Assembly (NCBI GenBank): GCA_030263295.1
Contig: SZOS01000001.1
Coordinates: 1 to 64,000 of the forward strand
Length of the DNA stretch: 64,000 bases
DNA from: Dokdonella_A sp014338185
Lineage (GTDB): Bacteria > Pseudomonadota > Gammaproteobacteria > Xanthomonadales > Rhodanobacteraceae
Reading direction: 5' to 3'
Under the pieces are notes generated by a model that was not told the origin of the DNA, ran no database searches, and was given only the letters and a program-made list of their open reading frames with translations. Position numbers and translations under genes: made by a program. Positions 7,024 through 16,197 of the stretch are shown here, piece after piece. Numbering within the stretch: position 1 is the first letter of the stretch; each line of letters starts with the position of its first letter.

Positions 7024-9183
7024 ATGAAGATCGCCTTGCCAGTCCTTGCCGCCGGCGCACTGTGCGCGCTGGCCGCCTGCACCACGACCCCGCCGATGCC
7101 AGCCACCCGCCCGACCCCGCCTGTCGCCACCACCACGCCCGCTGCGCCGGAGGACCCGTGGCTGTGGCTGGAGGACATCCATGGCGACAAGCCGCTGCAG
7201 TGGGTGGATGGGCAGAACGCGCGCACCGAGGCCGCGTTTGCCGGCACGCCCGGGTTCGAGGCCGCGCGCCGGCAGGTGCTCGCGGTGCTGGAGTCGGACG
7301 CCCGCATCCCGGGCGTGGAGAAGATCGGCACGCACTACTACAACTTCTGGAAGGACAAGGACCATCCGCGCGGCATCTGGCGCCGCACCACGCTGGCGCA
7401 ATACCGCAAGGCCGCGCCGCGCTGGGAGACCGTGCTCGACCTGGACGCGCTCGGCCAGGCCGAGGGCAAGAGCTGGGTGTGGCATGGCGCGCAGTGCCTG
7501 CGTCCGCGGGCGCGCCGCTGCCTGCTGTCGCTGTCGCCGGGTGGCACCGACGCGGTGGTGGTGCGCGAGTTCGACGTGCAGGACAAGGCGTTCGTCGCCG
7601 ACGGCTTCACGCTGCCCGAGGCCAAGACCCAGGTGGCGTGGGTCGACCACGACCATGTGTTCGTGGGCACCGACTTCGGCCCGGGTTCGATGACCCGCTC
7701 CAGCTACCCGCGCATCGCCAAGCTGTGGCGGCGCGGCACGCCGCTGGCCGCGGCCACGCTCGTGTACGAGGGCCGCGACGAGGATCTCGCGGTCGGTGCG
7801 GTGCGTGACCTCACGCCCGGCTTCGAGCGCGAATTCGTCACCCGCACCATCGACTTCTACACCAGCCAGACCTTCCTGCGCGGCAAGGACGGCAAGCTCA
7901 CCGCGATCGAGGTGCCGCTCGACGCCAGCGTCGATGCACACCGGCAATGGCTGCTGATCCAGCTGCGCGAGCCATGGACGGTGGCGGGCACGACCTATCC
8001 GTCGGGCGCGCTGCTCGCGGCGCCGTTTGATGCGTTCATGGCCGGCGCGCGCGAGTTCGTGGTGCTGTTCGCACCGAGCGCGACCACTTCGCTCGCGGAC
8101 TACTCGTGGACGCGCCACCACCTGATCCTCAACCTGCTCGACAACGTCGCCAGTCGCCAGGAAGTGCTCACCCCGAGCGCGCACGGCGACTGGCAACGCG
8201 CGGCGCTGGTCGGTGCGCCGCCGCTGTCCACGGTCACGGCCAGGGCGGTGGATCCCGACGACGACGACAGCTATTTCCTGCACGTCACCAATTTCCTCGA
8301 ACCCGACACGCTGTCGCTGGGCACGCTCGGTCGCGGCACCGCGCAGGTGCTCAAGCGTGCGCCCGCGTTCTTCGACGCCGACGCCTACCAGGCCCAGCAG
8401 TTCTTCGTGACCTCGAAGGACGGCACCCGCGTGCCGTACTTCCAGCTCGCGCCCAAGGCGCTCAAGCTCGATGGTTCCAACCCGACGCTGCTGTACGGCT
8501 ACGGCGGCTTCGAGGTGTCGCTGCAGCCGCGCTACAACGGCGTGGTCGGCCAGCAATGGCTGGACAAGGGCGGCGTCTACGTGCTCGCCAACATCCGCGG
8601 CGGCGGCGAGTACGGCCCGCGCTGGCACCAGGCCGCGCTCAAGGCCAACCGCCTGCGCGCCTACGAGGACTTCGTCGCGGTGGCCGACGACCTGGTGCGG
8701 CGCGGCGTGACCTCGCGCGCGCGCTTGGGCGCGATGGGTGGCAGCAATGGCGGCCTGCTCATGGGCAACATGCTCACGCTCCATCCGCAGCACTTCGGCG
8801 CGATCGTGTGCCAGGTGCCGCTGCTGGACATGAAGCGCTACACCCACCTGTCGGCCGGCGCCTCGTGGATCGCCGAGTACGGCGATCCGGACAAGCCCGA
8901 GGAATGGGCCTGGATCAAGACCTTCTCGCCCTACCAGAACCTCGCGCCCGGCCGGGACTATCCGCCGGTGCTGTTCTACACCGCCACCAGCGACGACCGC
9001 GTCGGTCCGGTGCAGGCGCGCAAGATGGCGGCGCGCATGGAGCAGCTGGGCTACTCCAAAGTGTGGTTCTACGAGAACCGCGAAGGCGGCCATGGCGCGG
9101 CCGCCGATGCGCGCCAGTCGGCCTCGATGTGGGCGCTCAGCTACGGCTTCCTGTGGCAGCAACTGGGTGGCGCCGGCCACTGA
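7024..9183 (+). CDS. Prolyl oligopeptidase-family (S9A) lipoprotein
   Basis: 719-residue serine peptidase. It starts with a lipoprotein signal, MKIALPVLAAGALCALAAC, with the lipobox cysteine at position 19, so it is probably anchored in the envelope. The N-terminal part is the S9 beta-propeller. The C-terminal alpha/beta-hydrolase has nucleophile S574 in GGSNGG, the acid in DDRVG (657-659) and H690 in GGHGA, the arrangement of prolyl endopeptidases. The signal sequence and the upstream GGGAAG fix the start at 7024. It is divergent from the BlaI-like repressor, which may control it. Substrates are probably short proline-containing peptides. Specificity is inferred from the family. Confidence 0.93.
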   Translation: MKIALPVLAAGALCALAACTTTPPMPATRPTPPVATTTPAAPEDPWLWLEDIHGDKPLQWVDGQNARTEAAFAGTPGFEAARRQVLAVLESDARIPGVEKIGTHYYNFWKDKDHPRGIWRRTTLAQYRKAAPRWETVLDLDALGQAEGKSWVWHGAQCLRPRARRCLLSLSPGGTDAVVVREFDVQDKAFVADGFTLPEAKTQVAWVDHDHVFVGTDFGPGSMTRSSYPRIAKLWRRGTPLAAATLVYEGRDEDLAVGAVRDLTPGFEREFVTRTIDFYTSQTFLRGKDGKLTAIEVPLDASVDAHRQWLLIQLREPWTVAGTTYPSGALLAAPFDAFMAGAREFVVLFAPSATTSLADYSWTRHHLILNLLDNVASRQEVLTPSAHGDWQRAALVGAPPLSTVTARAVDPDDDDSYFLHVTNFLEPDTLSLGTLGRGTAQVLKRAPAFFDADAYQAQQFFVTSKDGTRVPYFQLAPKALKLDGSNPTLLYGYGGFEVSLQPRYNGVVGQQWLDKGGVYVLANIRGGGEYGPRWHQAALKANRLRAYEDFVAVADDLVRRGVTSRARLGAMGGSNGGLLMGNMLTLHPQHFGAIVCQVPLLDMKRYTHLSAGASWIAEYGDPDKPEEWAWIKTFSPYQNLAPGRDYPPVLFYTATSDDRVGPVQARKMAARMEQLGYSKVWFYENREGGHGAAADARQSASMWALSYGFLWQQLGGAGH

Positions 9184-9585
9184 CGCAGGCGCGGGCCGGC
9201 CCGCGCATCCGGCGCCGGCCGCCGGGGCCGGGCGCGTCCCGGCCGGCCGCCGTCGACCGCGGCGTGTCGCTTTTCGCGCTCGACTGCGTTTCCGCCATGG
9301 GTGAGGCCCCGCGTCGGGGCAGCCGCCCAGTCGCGGGAGGGTCGCCATGGTCCGGAGGTCAAGCGCATGCCGGCGGGTTGCCACTGCGGCGTCGCCCACG
9401 CGGGCGGCTGATGTCCACGCGCCGACCTGTCGTCACGTAGGCACGGACGCCGGCTTCCGGCAGGCCCGCACCGCAGCCCGTGACGACGCACCCGATGGCA
9501 GGTGCGTCCTCCACCGCGCCGCCGGCAACGCGGCCGCCCGTGGTGGCGCGTGCGCGGGTTGCGGGTGCGCCGAAGGGTCCGCGCG
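9184..9585. other. Intergenic region downstream of the S9 peptidase
   Basis: 402 bp of GC-rich sequence without a convincing gene. Open frames here have arginine/alanine-rich compositions typical of chance frames. One clear hairpin is present: GACGCACC at 9485-9492 pairs with GGTGCGTC at 9501-9508. It lacks a T tract. The promoter of the following membrane-protein gene should be in the right half but was not recognised. Confidence 0.45.
9485..9508. repeat. Hairpin with 8-bp perfect arms
   Basis: GACGCACC and GGTGCGTC separated by 8 nt. It lies about 300 bp after the S9 peptidase and 77 bp before the next start. It could be a weak terminator or a leader hairpin; no U tract follows. Confidence 0.4.
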
Positions 9586-10266
9586 ATGAGCGCGCGCCGC
9601 GACCGCGTGGATGCGTGGACAGCGCTCACGCCGCAGCGGCCGCGGCGCCCGGCGGAGATCGCGCTCGTCCTCGTGCGCAATGCGATTCCGTGGATCGGCA
9701 TCGGCTGGTTTGGCGGGTCGGTCGCGCAGTTCCTGCTGCTGAGCGTGTTCGGCTTTGGCCTGACCATCGCCAACATCGGGCTGGCCGGCGTGAGCGTGAT
9801 GAACCTGCGCGGCACCGGTGGCGCGGCGCCGGGCCGGATCGGCGTGGCCACGCTGCTCAATCTGCTCGCGGTCACCGCTTTCCTCGCGGTGCTGCTCACC
9901 GCGCTCGGCGGCTGGCCGATCTTCGTCATCGCGGGCGTTGACACCGCGGTGCTGCGGCAACCGGCGCTGTGGTGGTCGGCGCTGGCGATGCAGGTGTCGG
10001 CGGCGCCGGGGCTGGTGGCCGAAATCCGCGCCAACGCGCAGTCGTCGTACTCGATCGGGCAACTCAAGGCGCGCGACCAGCCGCGCGTGGGCGCGGCCAT
10101 GCTCGGGATCGGGGTCAGCCTCGTGCTGTCGGGTTGGGCAGCCAGGCTCGGCGCGTTCGGCGGCACGTTCCTCATGCTCGCCTTCACGGCCTTCTCGCTG
10201 CTGCGCGAATTGCGTCCGGACTGGGTGCATCGGGCGATCCGGCCTGCGGACCTGTCGGCGCATTGA
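9586..10266 (+). CDS. Multi-pass membrane protein of unknown function
   Basis: 226 residues starting MSARRDRVDAW at 9586. An upstream in-frame ATG would add only Arg/Pro-rich residues and was rejected. Four or more hydrophobic segments are evident: roughly 30-50 (IGIGWFGGSVAQF), 52-75, 90-115 and 185-205, with a soluble loop carrying SSYSIGQLKARDQPR between them. The RN-x-IP-x-IGIGWFGGS beginning is reminiscent of the DUF6498 type of small membrane proteins, but this is a weak recollection. No enzymatic motif was seen. It stands alone between intergenic regions, so context gives no clue. Confidence 0.7.
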   Translation: MSARRDRVDAWTALTPQRPRRPAEIALVLVRNAIPWIGIGWFGGSVAQFLLLSVFGFGLTIANIGLAGVSVMNLRGTGGAAPGRIGVATLLNLLAVTAFLAVLLTALGGWPIFVIAGVDTAVLRQPALWWSALAMQVSAAPGLVAEIRANAQSSYSIGQLKARDQPRVGAAMLGIGVSLVLSGWAARLGAFGGTFLMLAFTAFSLLRELRPDWVHRAIRPADLSAH

Positions 10267-10338
10267 CCGCGCGTGTCGGGATTTGGCGGATCTCGCGTTT
10301 CCGAAATTGACGCTGGGTCAGTCTGCGGAACCGCCACG

Positions 10339-11892
10339 ATGCATGCATGCCGTTGTCATACCCGCTTGTGCCGCGCCGCTCTGGTGGCGGCCCTGTGCGC
10401 CGCCCACGCCGCGCACGCGACCACGTTCACGGTGACCAGCGTGGCCGACACCGCGGGTACCTGCCCGAGTCCGGACAGTTGCACGCTGCGCCAGGCCATC
10501 ACCGATGCCAACGCGGCCGGCGGCGTCAACACGATCGGCTTCGCCATCGCGGGCAGTGGCCTGCACACCATCACGTTGGGCGGCCCGCTGCCGACCAGCA
10601 CGCACGACCTCACGATCGACGGCTACACCCAGCCGGGCAGTGTGATGAACACGCTGACGCCGGACCAGGGCGGGCTGGACACCGTGCTCGCGATCGAGAT
10701 CGTCGGCACCGGCAACAGCACCGGCTTGGTAATCCAGGCCAACACCGCCCTCACCGTGCGCGGCCTGGCGCTGAACCATTTCAGCGACGCGATCATCGGC
10801 AACGGTGGCAATCCCGACAGTTCGTTCATCACCGTGCAAGGCTGTTTCATCGGCACCAGGGCCGATGGCACCGCCTTCGCTGGCGTGGGCAACACCGGCA
10901 GCGCGATCCGCACCGGCTTCAGCGCATCGCAGATCGGCGGCACCCTGCCGTGGCAGCGCAACCTGCTCTCGGGCAACGGCGGCGCCGGCCTGCTCAGCGG
11001 CGGACCGACCACGGTCCAGGGCAACCTCATCGGCACCGACCGCAGCGGCACGCTGGCGATCCCCAATGGCACGGCTACCAACTGGGGCGGCGTGATCATC
11101 GCCGCGCATGCCGACGTGCATCTGGGCGGCAGCGATCCGGCCGCGCGCAACGTGATCTCGGGCAACCACGGTTGGGGCATCGGCCTGTGGCCGGCCGCGA
11201 TCGCGGGACATCCGATCGGCGATTTCGAACTCAAGGGCAACTTCATCGGCACCGACTGGAGCGGAACGCGGCCGTTGCCCAACGGCTTTGCCGATCCCGC
11301 CGCGGCGAAGTATGGCGGCGGCATCCAGGTCACCCCCGGTCCGGTCGATCTGGGCACCTATCCGATCGGCGGCTTCGGCGTGGGCGAGGCCAACCTCATC
11401 GTGGGCAACGACGGTGCCGGCATCGCTTCGAGCGGTTATCCGAACGTGTACTTCAGCAACCTCGGCAACGTCATCCACCACAACCGCGGCGAACACCGCG
11501 TCAACGTCGATCTCGGCGGCTTCGGGCCGACGCCCAACGATGCGGACGATGCCGACAGTGGCGCCAACAACCTGCAGAACTACCCGCAGATCCTTGCGGT
11601 CTCGCGCGCGGGCGACCAGCTCACCATCACCTATCGCGTCGACAGCGCGGTCGGCAACGCGGCCTATCCGCTGCGCATCGATTTCCATGAGAACCGCCGT
11701 GGTGGCAGCGGCGCCTGGCTCGGCGCCGACACCTGCGGCGCCGGCGACGCACAGCAGCCGCGCCAAGTGGTGCTGGACGTGCCCGCCGGCGTCCGCGCGG
11801 TTCCGTTCGTGGCCACGGTCACCGACGCCAACGGCTACAGCAGCGAGTTTTCGCCGGCCTACGACGTGATCTACGAGGACGATTTCGACTGA
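10339..11892 (+). CDS. Secreted right-handed beta-helix protein with C-terminal tail motif
   Basis: 517 residues. The start at 10339 (MHACRCHTRLCRAAL...AHAAHA) supplies a signal peptide. After cleavage the chain opens TTFTVTSVADT and CTLRQAITDANA, the CSLREA-type module that begins many surface beta-helix proteins. Repeated short N-x-IG/NLIGT and G-N-x-I/L motifs across ~180-430 match pectate-lyase-like coils. A beta-sandwich-like region follows. The chain ends DVIYEDDFD, a tail shared in form with three other proteins of this window. No catalytic residues were recognised, so an adhesin or exopolymer-binding role is as likely as an enzyme. Confidence 0.85.
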   Translation: MHACRCHTRLCRAALVAALCAAHAAHATTFTVTSVADTAGTCPSPDSCTLRQAITDANAAGGVNTIGFAIAGSGLHTITLGGPLPTSTHDLTIDGYTQPGSVMNTLTPDQGGLDTVLAIEIVGTGNSTGLVIQANTALTVRGLALNHFSDAIIGNGGNPDSSFITVQGCFIGTRADGTAFAGVGNTGSAIRTGFSASQIGGTLPWQRNLLSGNGGAGLLSGGPTTVQGNLIGTDRSGTLAIPNGTATNWGGVIIAAHADVHLGGSDPAARNVISGNHGWGIGLWPAAIAGHPIGDFELKGNFIGTDWSGTRPLPNGFADPAAAKYGGGIQVTPGPVDLGTYPIGGFGVGEANLIVGNDGAGIASSGYPNVYFSNLGNVIHHNRGEHRVNVDLGGFGPTPNDADDADSGANNLQNYPQILAVSRAGDQLTITYRVDSAVGNAAYPLRIDFHENRRGGSGAWLGADTCGAGDAQQPRQVVLDVPAGVRAVPFVATVTDANGYSSEFSPAYDVIYEDDFD

Positions 11893-12002
11893 GGGTGCAA
11901 CGCAGCCACTGCCGGATGTGCGCCAGCACTCCTCGCGTGTCGCGATCGGCCGTGGTTTGCGCTTGTGTGGGTACATGGGCTGTTTGGAACGGAGCAACTG
12001 AC

Positions 12003-14435
12003 ATGAATACGCTTACGACACGATTTGTCTGGCTGGTACTGCTGGTGGCGCTGGTGATGACCGGTGTCTGCACCGACGCCGTCGCTGTGGAACTGTGCGT
12101 GCGCGACGTCGCCGACCTCAACGCGGCGCTGGTGGTGGCTGCCGGTGGACAGTCCACGGTCATCAAGCTGGCGCAGGGCACCTACGCGGTGGCTGGCAGC
12201 ACCGTCACGCAGGTGCATGCATACGGACCGGTGCAGCTGCTGGGTGGCTATACCAGTGATTGCGCCGCGCGTACGCTGCAACCGTCCAACACCGTGTTCG
12301 ACGGTGGCATGGCGGACGCGGCGACCCTGATCGCCAATGGCGACGTGCGGGTCGAGGGCGTCACCTTCCGCAACTTCCACGACGTCGCCCTGCTGGTCGA
12401 GGAGGACCAGGACGACGGCTACGTCAAGGTCGCGAACAACGTGTTCGATGGCGTGGGTGCCGTGGTCACCCCGCACTCGGCCGGACCCTTCAGCCTCAGC
12501 TTCAACAACAACCTGGTCCACGACTACCACGGCACCCAATGGAGCACGGCGGTGTGGCTGGTCGACGACGGCCCGCTGCACGTCGACGGCAACACCATCG
12601 TCGACACCGGCGATGTCGGCTTGCAGGTGTGCGGGCACGGCGAGGTCGAACTGGGCAACAACATCGTATGGAACAACGCCGGGCGCGACGTGCGGGTGTC
12701 CTGCGACAGCCAGCCCCAGCCACGCTCGGCGCTGTTCCAGGACAATCTCTACGGCACCATCTACGGCAGCGAGGCCACGGGTTCCTACGGCAGCCTGCAC
12801 ACCGATCCCTTGTTCACCAACGCGGCCGGCGGCAACTACCACCTGCAGGACGCTTCTGCCGCGATCAACAGCGGCAATGCCGCGCTGTCGCATCCGGGCG
12901 TGGACCTGGACGGCAATCCGCGTGTGGTCGGCTCGACCATCGACCGCGGCGCGTACGAGTCGGCGGTGGATGACACCATCCCGGCCACGCTGACCGTGAC
13001 CAACACCAACGATTCCGGCGCCGGGTCGTTGCGCCAGGCGATCCTCGACGCCAACGCCAACCCTGATTTCACCTTCATCGACTTCGACATTGCCGGCGCC
13101 TGCCCGCACACCATCGCGGTGACTTCGGCCAACCTGCCCACCCTCACCAACGGTGTGCGCATCGATGGCTATTCGCAACCGGGCAGTTCGGCCAACAGCG
13201 CGGTGCAGGGCGACAACGCCACCCGCTGCATCGTGCTCAACGGGCTGGGCCAGCGCACTACCGGACTGGCCTTCTCGGGTTCGAGCGACGAGCAGTTCTG
13301 GCTGCAGGGACTGGTCGTGGAAGGCTTCACCAGCAACGGCCTCAGCATCAGCGGCGGCACCGGTGCGCTGGTCTGGGGCAACCAGTTCGGCGGGCGCTTC
13401 CACGGTGCCACGCTGCTGCCCAACGGCAACAACATCCTGCTGGTCGGCAATTCGCACAGCGCGCAAGTCGGAGGTGACGCACCGGCCCAGCTCAATGTGA
13501 TCGACGGTGCCACCACGGCCGGTGTCCTGATCACCGGTCTTGCCCCGTACCTGTCGACCGGCAATCGCGTGATCGGCAACCTGATCGGAACCTGGGGCGG
13601 CGAGACCGGCGTGCTGGTCGGCAATGCCGTCGGCGTGGAGCTGGACAGCAGCAACAACACCGTGCGTGACAACGTCATCGTCGGCAGCGGCAGCGACGGC
13701 GTGCGGCTGGGCGGCGCGTTCGCGAGCCACAACACCGTGCAGGGCAACCGCATCGGGCGCACCGATACCGTGTGCGTGATCCTTCCGGTCCCGTTCTGCT
13801 ACAACGACGACGCTGCCAACGCCCGTCATGGCGTGCGCATCGACTCCGGCGCGCATGACAACCTCGTGCAGTCCAACACCATCTGGTACAACGCTGCCAC
13901 CGGCATCTCGGTCGCGGGCAGCGGCAAGGGCAACGAGCTGTCGGCCAATTCCATCTACCAGAACGCCGGCTACGGCATCGATCTCGAAGGCGTCGGCGCC
14001 AACGACAATGATGCCGATCCCAACGCCGCGAACCTGCCCAATCGCGGGCTCAACTACCCCGTGCCGCTGCGCGCCTACGGCGGTGCGCGCCACGGCAGCG
14101 TCGAGGGCACGCTGAGCTCCACCAACGGCAGCTACCTGATCCAGGTGTTTTCGTCGGCCACCGCCGACAACGAGCCCACCGGCGAAGGCGAGACGTTCCA
14201 TCGCATCGGCATCGCGCAGATCAGCAACGCCGGCGCCAATGGCAATGGCAGCGATTCCTTCCGCATCGCCTTCAGCAGTCCCGCAGCGAGTCTGGCCGGG
14301 CGCGTGGTCACGCTGACCGCGATCGACGAGGATGGCAACACCTCGGAGTTCTCCAGCCCGGTGGCCTACGCCTGCGACGTGATCTACCGCAACGGCTTCG
14401 ATGACGCCGAGGGCGACCAGTGCCCGCAGCCGTGA
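12003..14435 (+). CDS. Large secreted beta-helix protein with C-terminal tail motif
   Basis: 810 residues. The ATG at 12003 has a GGAG ribosome-binding site 8 nt upstream and begins a signal peptide (MNTLTTRFVWLVLLVALVM...AVA). It carries two tandem parallel-beta-helix regions: residues ~30-315 (choice-of-anchor/pectate-lyase-like) and ~325-700, which begins with a second CSLREA-like module (TVTNTNDSGAGSLRQAI). The next part resembles the preceding gene (DGYSQPGS, NLIGT). It ends DVIYRNGFD plus 11 more residues (DAEGDQCPQP region). Adjacent to and probably a paralogue of the 10339 gene, so a local duplication is likely. Function unknown; secreted or surface-exposed. Confidence 0.85.
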   Translation: MNTLTTRFVWLVLLVALVMTGVCTDAVAVELCVRDVADLNAALVVAAGGQSTVIKLAQGTYAVAGSTVTQVHAYGPVQLLGGYTSDCAARTLQPSNTVFDGGMADAATLIANGDVRVEGVTFRNFHDVALLVEEDQDDGYVKVANNVFDGVGAVVTPHSAGPFSLSFNNNLVHDYHGTQWSTAVWLVDDGPLHVDGNTIVDTGDVGLQVCGHGEVELGNNIVWNNAGRDVRVSCDSQPQPRSALFQDNLYGTIYGSEATGSYGSLHTDPLFTNAAGGNYHLQDASAAINSGNAALSHPGVDLDGNPRVVGSTIDRGAYESAVDDTIPATLTVTNTNDSGAGSLRQAILDANANPDFTFIDFDIAGACPHTIAVTSANLPTLTNGVRIDGYSQPGSSANSAVQGDNATRCIVLNGLGQRTTGLAFSGSSDEQFWLQGLVVEGFTSNGLSISGGTGALVWGNQFGGRFHGATLLPNGNNILLVGNSHSAQVGGDAPAQLNVIDGATTAGVLITGLAPYLSTGNRVIGNLIGTWGGETGVLVGNAVGVELDSSNNTVRDNVIVGSGSDGVRLGGAFASHNTVQGNRIGRTDTVCVILPVPFCYNDDAANARHGVRIDSGAHDNLVQSNTIWYNAATGISVAGSGKGNELSANSIYQNAGYGIDLEGVGANDNDADPNAANLPNRGLNYPVPLRAYGGARHGSVEGTLSSTNGSYLIQVFSSATADNEPTGEGETFHRIGIAQISNAGANGNGSDSFRIAFSSPAASLAGRVVTLTAIDEDGNTSEFSSPVAYACDVIYRNGFDDAEGDQCPQP

Positions 14436-14508
14436 GCCGGCATCGGCGTAGCGGCCGCCAGGCGCGTGCGCCGGTTGCAGGTTAGAACGCCGGCCACGGA
14501 TGAGCGGA

Positions 14509-14540
14509 TGCGGACCAGGCACCCAGGTGCCTGGTCCGCA
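14509..14540. repeat. Perfect inverted repeat, 15-bp arms
   Basis: TGCGGACCAGGCACC (14509-14523) and its exact complement (14526-14540) are separated by 2 nt, giving a hairpin of about 14 bp with a 4-nt loop. It lies 74 bp after the beta-helix gene and 127 bp before ppa. There is no U tract, so it may be a Rho-independent-like or processing hairpin, or a REP-type element. No second copy was noticed in the window. Confidence 0.6.
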
Positions 14541-14666
14541 CGGACGCCTGCGCGCCCGCGGCCGCTGCGCGTGGCGCGGGTGCGTGCGGCGGCACCTGCG
14601 CATGCACTATGCTGCGCGCCCCTGCGCCGGCTGGTCGGGCGCGGGCCTGCCCGAGACGGAGTGGAC

Positions 14667-15203
14667 ATGTCGCTGGATCGAGTCAGTGCCGGTGCCAAGG
14701 TGCCGGACGAAATCAACGTCGTCATCGAAATCCCCAAGGATGCCGAGCCGGTCAAGTACGAGGTCGACAAGGCCAGCGGCGCGATCTTCGTCGATCGCGT
14801 GCTGTCCACGCCGATGCGCTATCCGTGCAACTACGGCTACGTGCCGCGCACGCTCGGTGGCGACGGTGATCCGCTCGATGCGCTGGTGATCCTGCCGCTG
14901 CCGCTGGTGCCCGGCGCGGTGATCCGCTGCCTGCCGGTGGGCATGCTGCGCATGACCGACGAGGCCGGCGCCGACGAGAAGCTCATCGTGGTGCCGCACC
15001 ACCGCACCTTCGCCGGCTATGCCCACATCAGCGACATCAGCCAGGTGTCGGGCCACTGGCTCGAACGCATCGGCCATTTCTTCGAGCACTACAAGGACCT
15101 CGAACAGGGCAAGTGGGTCAAGCTCGACGGCTGGGCCGATGCCGCGGCCGCCAAGCGCGAGATCGAGGCCGCGGTGGTGCGCTACGCGCAGGCGCGCGGC
15201 TGA
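14667..15203 (+). CDS. ppa: Inorganic pyrophosphatase
   Basis: 178-residue soluble family I pyrophosphatase hydrolysing diphosphate to two phosphates, which pulls nucleic-acid, protein and acyl-adenylate synthesis forward. The signature DGDPLDALV and upstream YPCNYGYVPRT are the conserved metal/substrate-binding motifs. Length matches the ~175-residue bacterial hexameric enzyme. The start at 14667 gives MSLDRVSAGAKVPDEINVVIEIP, the normal N-terminus. It is followed 80 bp later by an EamA-type permease with no functional link obvious. Confidence 0.97.
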   Translation: MSLDRVSAGAKVPDEINVVIEIPKDAEPVKYEVDKASGAIFVDRVLSTPMRYPCNYGYVPRTLGGDGDPLDALVILPLPLVPGAVIRCLPVGMLRMTDEAGADEKLIVVPHHRTFAGYAHISDISQVSGHWLERIGHFFEHYKDLEQGKWVKLDGWADAAAAKREIEAAVVRYAQARG

Positions 15204-15283
15204 TGCGCCCGTCACGCGGACGGCGACGCTGAGCCGGCGCGTGGCCGCGACCGCCCGCGCCTGAATCGACGAGGCCAGCCGCC

Positions 15284-16126
15284 ATGCTCAACCTGTTCGG
15301 CGCGGTCGCGTGCAGCGTACTGGTGTCGGTGCTGCTCAAGCTCGCGCCGCGCTGGCGCATCGCGATCGATGTCGCGATCGCCTGCAACTACGCCTGCGCG
15401 ATGGTCGCCACCGCACTGCTGCTGCAGCCGTGGCGATCGGCGCCGCCGACCGCGCAGTGGCCGTGGCCGAGCCTGCTCGCGCTCGGGCTGTTGTTGCCGA
15501 CGATCTTCCTCGTGCTCGCGCGTTCGGTACGCGAGGCCGGCATCGTGCGCAGCGACGTGGCGCAGCGCCTGTCGTTGCTGCTGCCGTTGCTGGCCGCGTT
15601 CGTGCTGTTCGGCGAGCGTGCCAGTGCCACCAAGCTCGCGGGTGGCGCGCTGGGGCTGCTGGCCCTGCTGGCGCTGGTGTGGCGTGGCCGCGCGCAGCCG
15701 GCGCCGGTACGCGCCGGCGCCGCGTGGCCGCTGCTGGTGTTCGCGGGCTTCGGCGTGATCGACATCCTGTTCAAGCGCGTCGCCGCGAGCGGGCTGGCAC
15801 TGGGCCTGGCGCTGCAGGTCGTGTTCGTGCTCGCGCTGGTGGTGGCCGTGCTCATCAGCGCCGCGCGCCGCAGCGCGCCGGATTGGCGCAGTTGCGGCGC
15901 GGGGCTCGTGCTCGGCCTGTTCAACTTCGGCAACATCCTGTTCTACCTGCGCGCGCACCGCGCGTTGCCCGACGCGCCCGCGCTGGTGTTCGCGGGCATG
16001 AACCTCGGTGTGGTCGTGCTCGGTGCGCTCACCGGCCTGGTGCTGTTCGGCGAGCGCCTGGGCCGCATCAATCTGGCCGGGCTCGGCCTTGCGCTGGTGG
16101 CGATCACGTTGCTTGCGCGCGGCTGA
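15284..16126 (+). CDS. EamA/DMT-superfamily transporter
   Basis: 280 residues with about ten hydrophobic helices in two repeats of five. Each repeat ends with the FGE(R) motif typical of EamA domains (VLFGERASATKLAGG near residue 107 and VLFGERLGRINLAG near 255), followed by a final helix. Drug/metabolite-transporter fold; substrate unknown. The STAS gene starts 71 bp downstream, so it may be co-transcribed with the partner-switching genes, but there is no overlap. Confidence 0.85.
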   Translation: MLNLFGAVACSVLVSVLLKLAPRWRIAIDVAIACNYACAMVATALLLQPWRSAPPTAQWPWPSLLALGLLLPTIFLVLARSVREAGIVRSDVAQRLSLLLPLLAAFVLFGERASATKLAGGALGLLALLALVWRGRAQPAPVRAGAAWPLLVFAGFGVIDILFKRVAASGLALGLALQVVFVLALVVAVLISAARRSAPDWRSCGAGLVLGLFNFGNILFYLRAHRALPDAPALVFAGMNLGVVVLGALTGLVLFGERLGRINLAGLGLALVAITLLARG

Positions 16127-16197
16127 GCCGCCGCGCCGCGGACAGCCGCGCCGGCGGCGCACTATGCTGTAGGCGACGAGGGCAACCTGGAGTGGAC

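Noticed and set aside
9347..9589. Small Cys/Arg-containing frames downstream of the S9 peptidase
   Set aside because: No ribosome-binding site and low-complexity composition; they run into the next gene.
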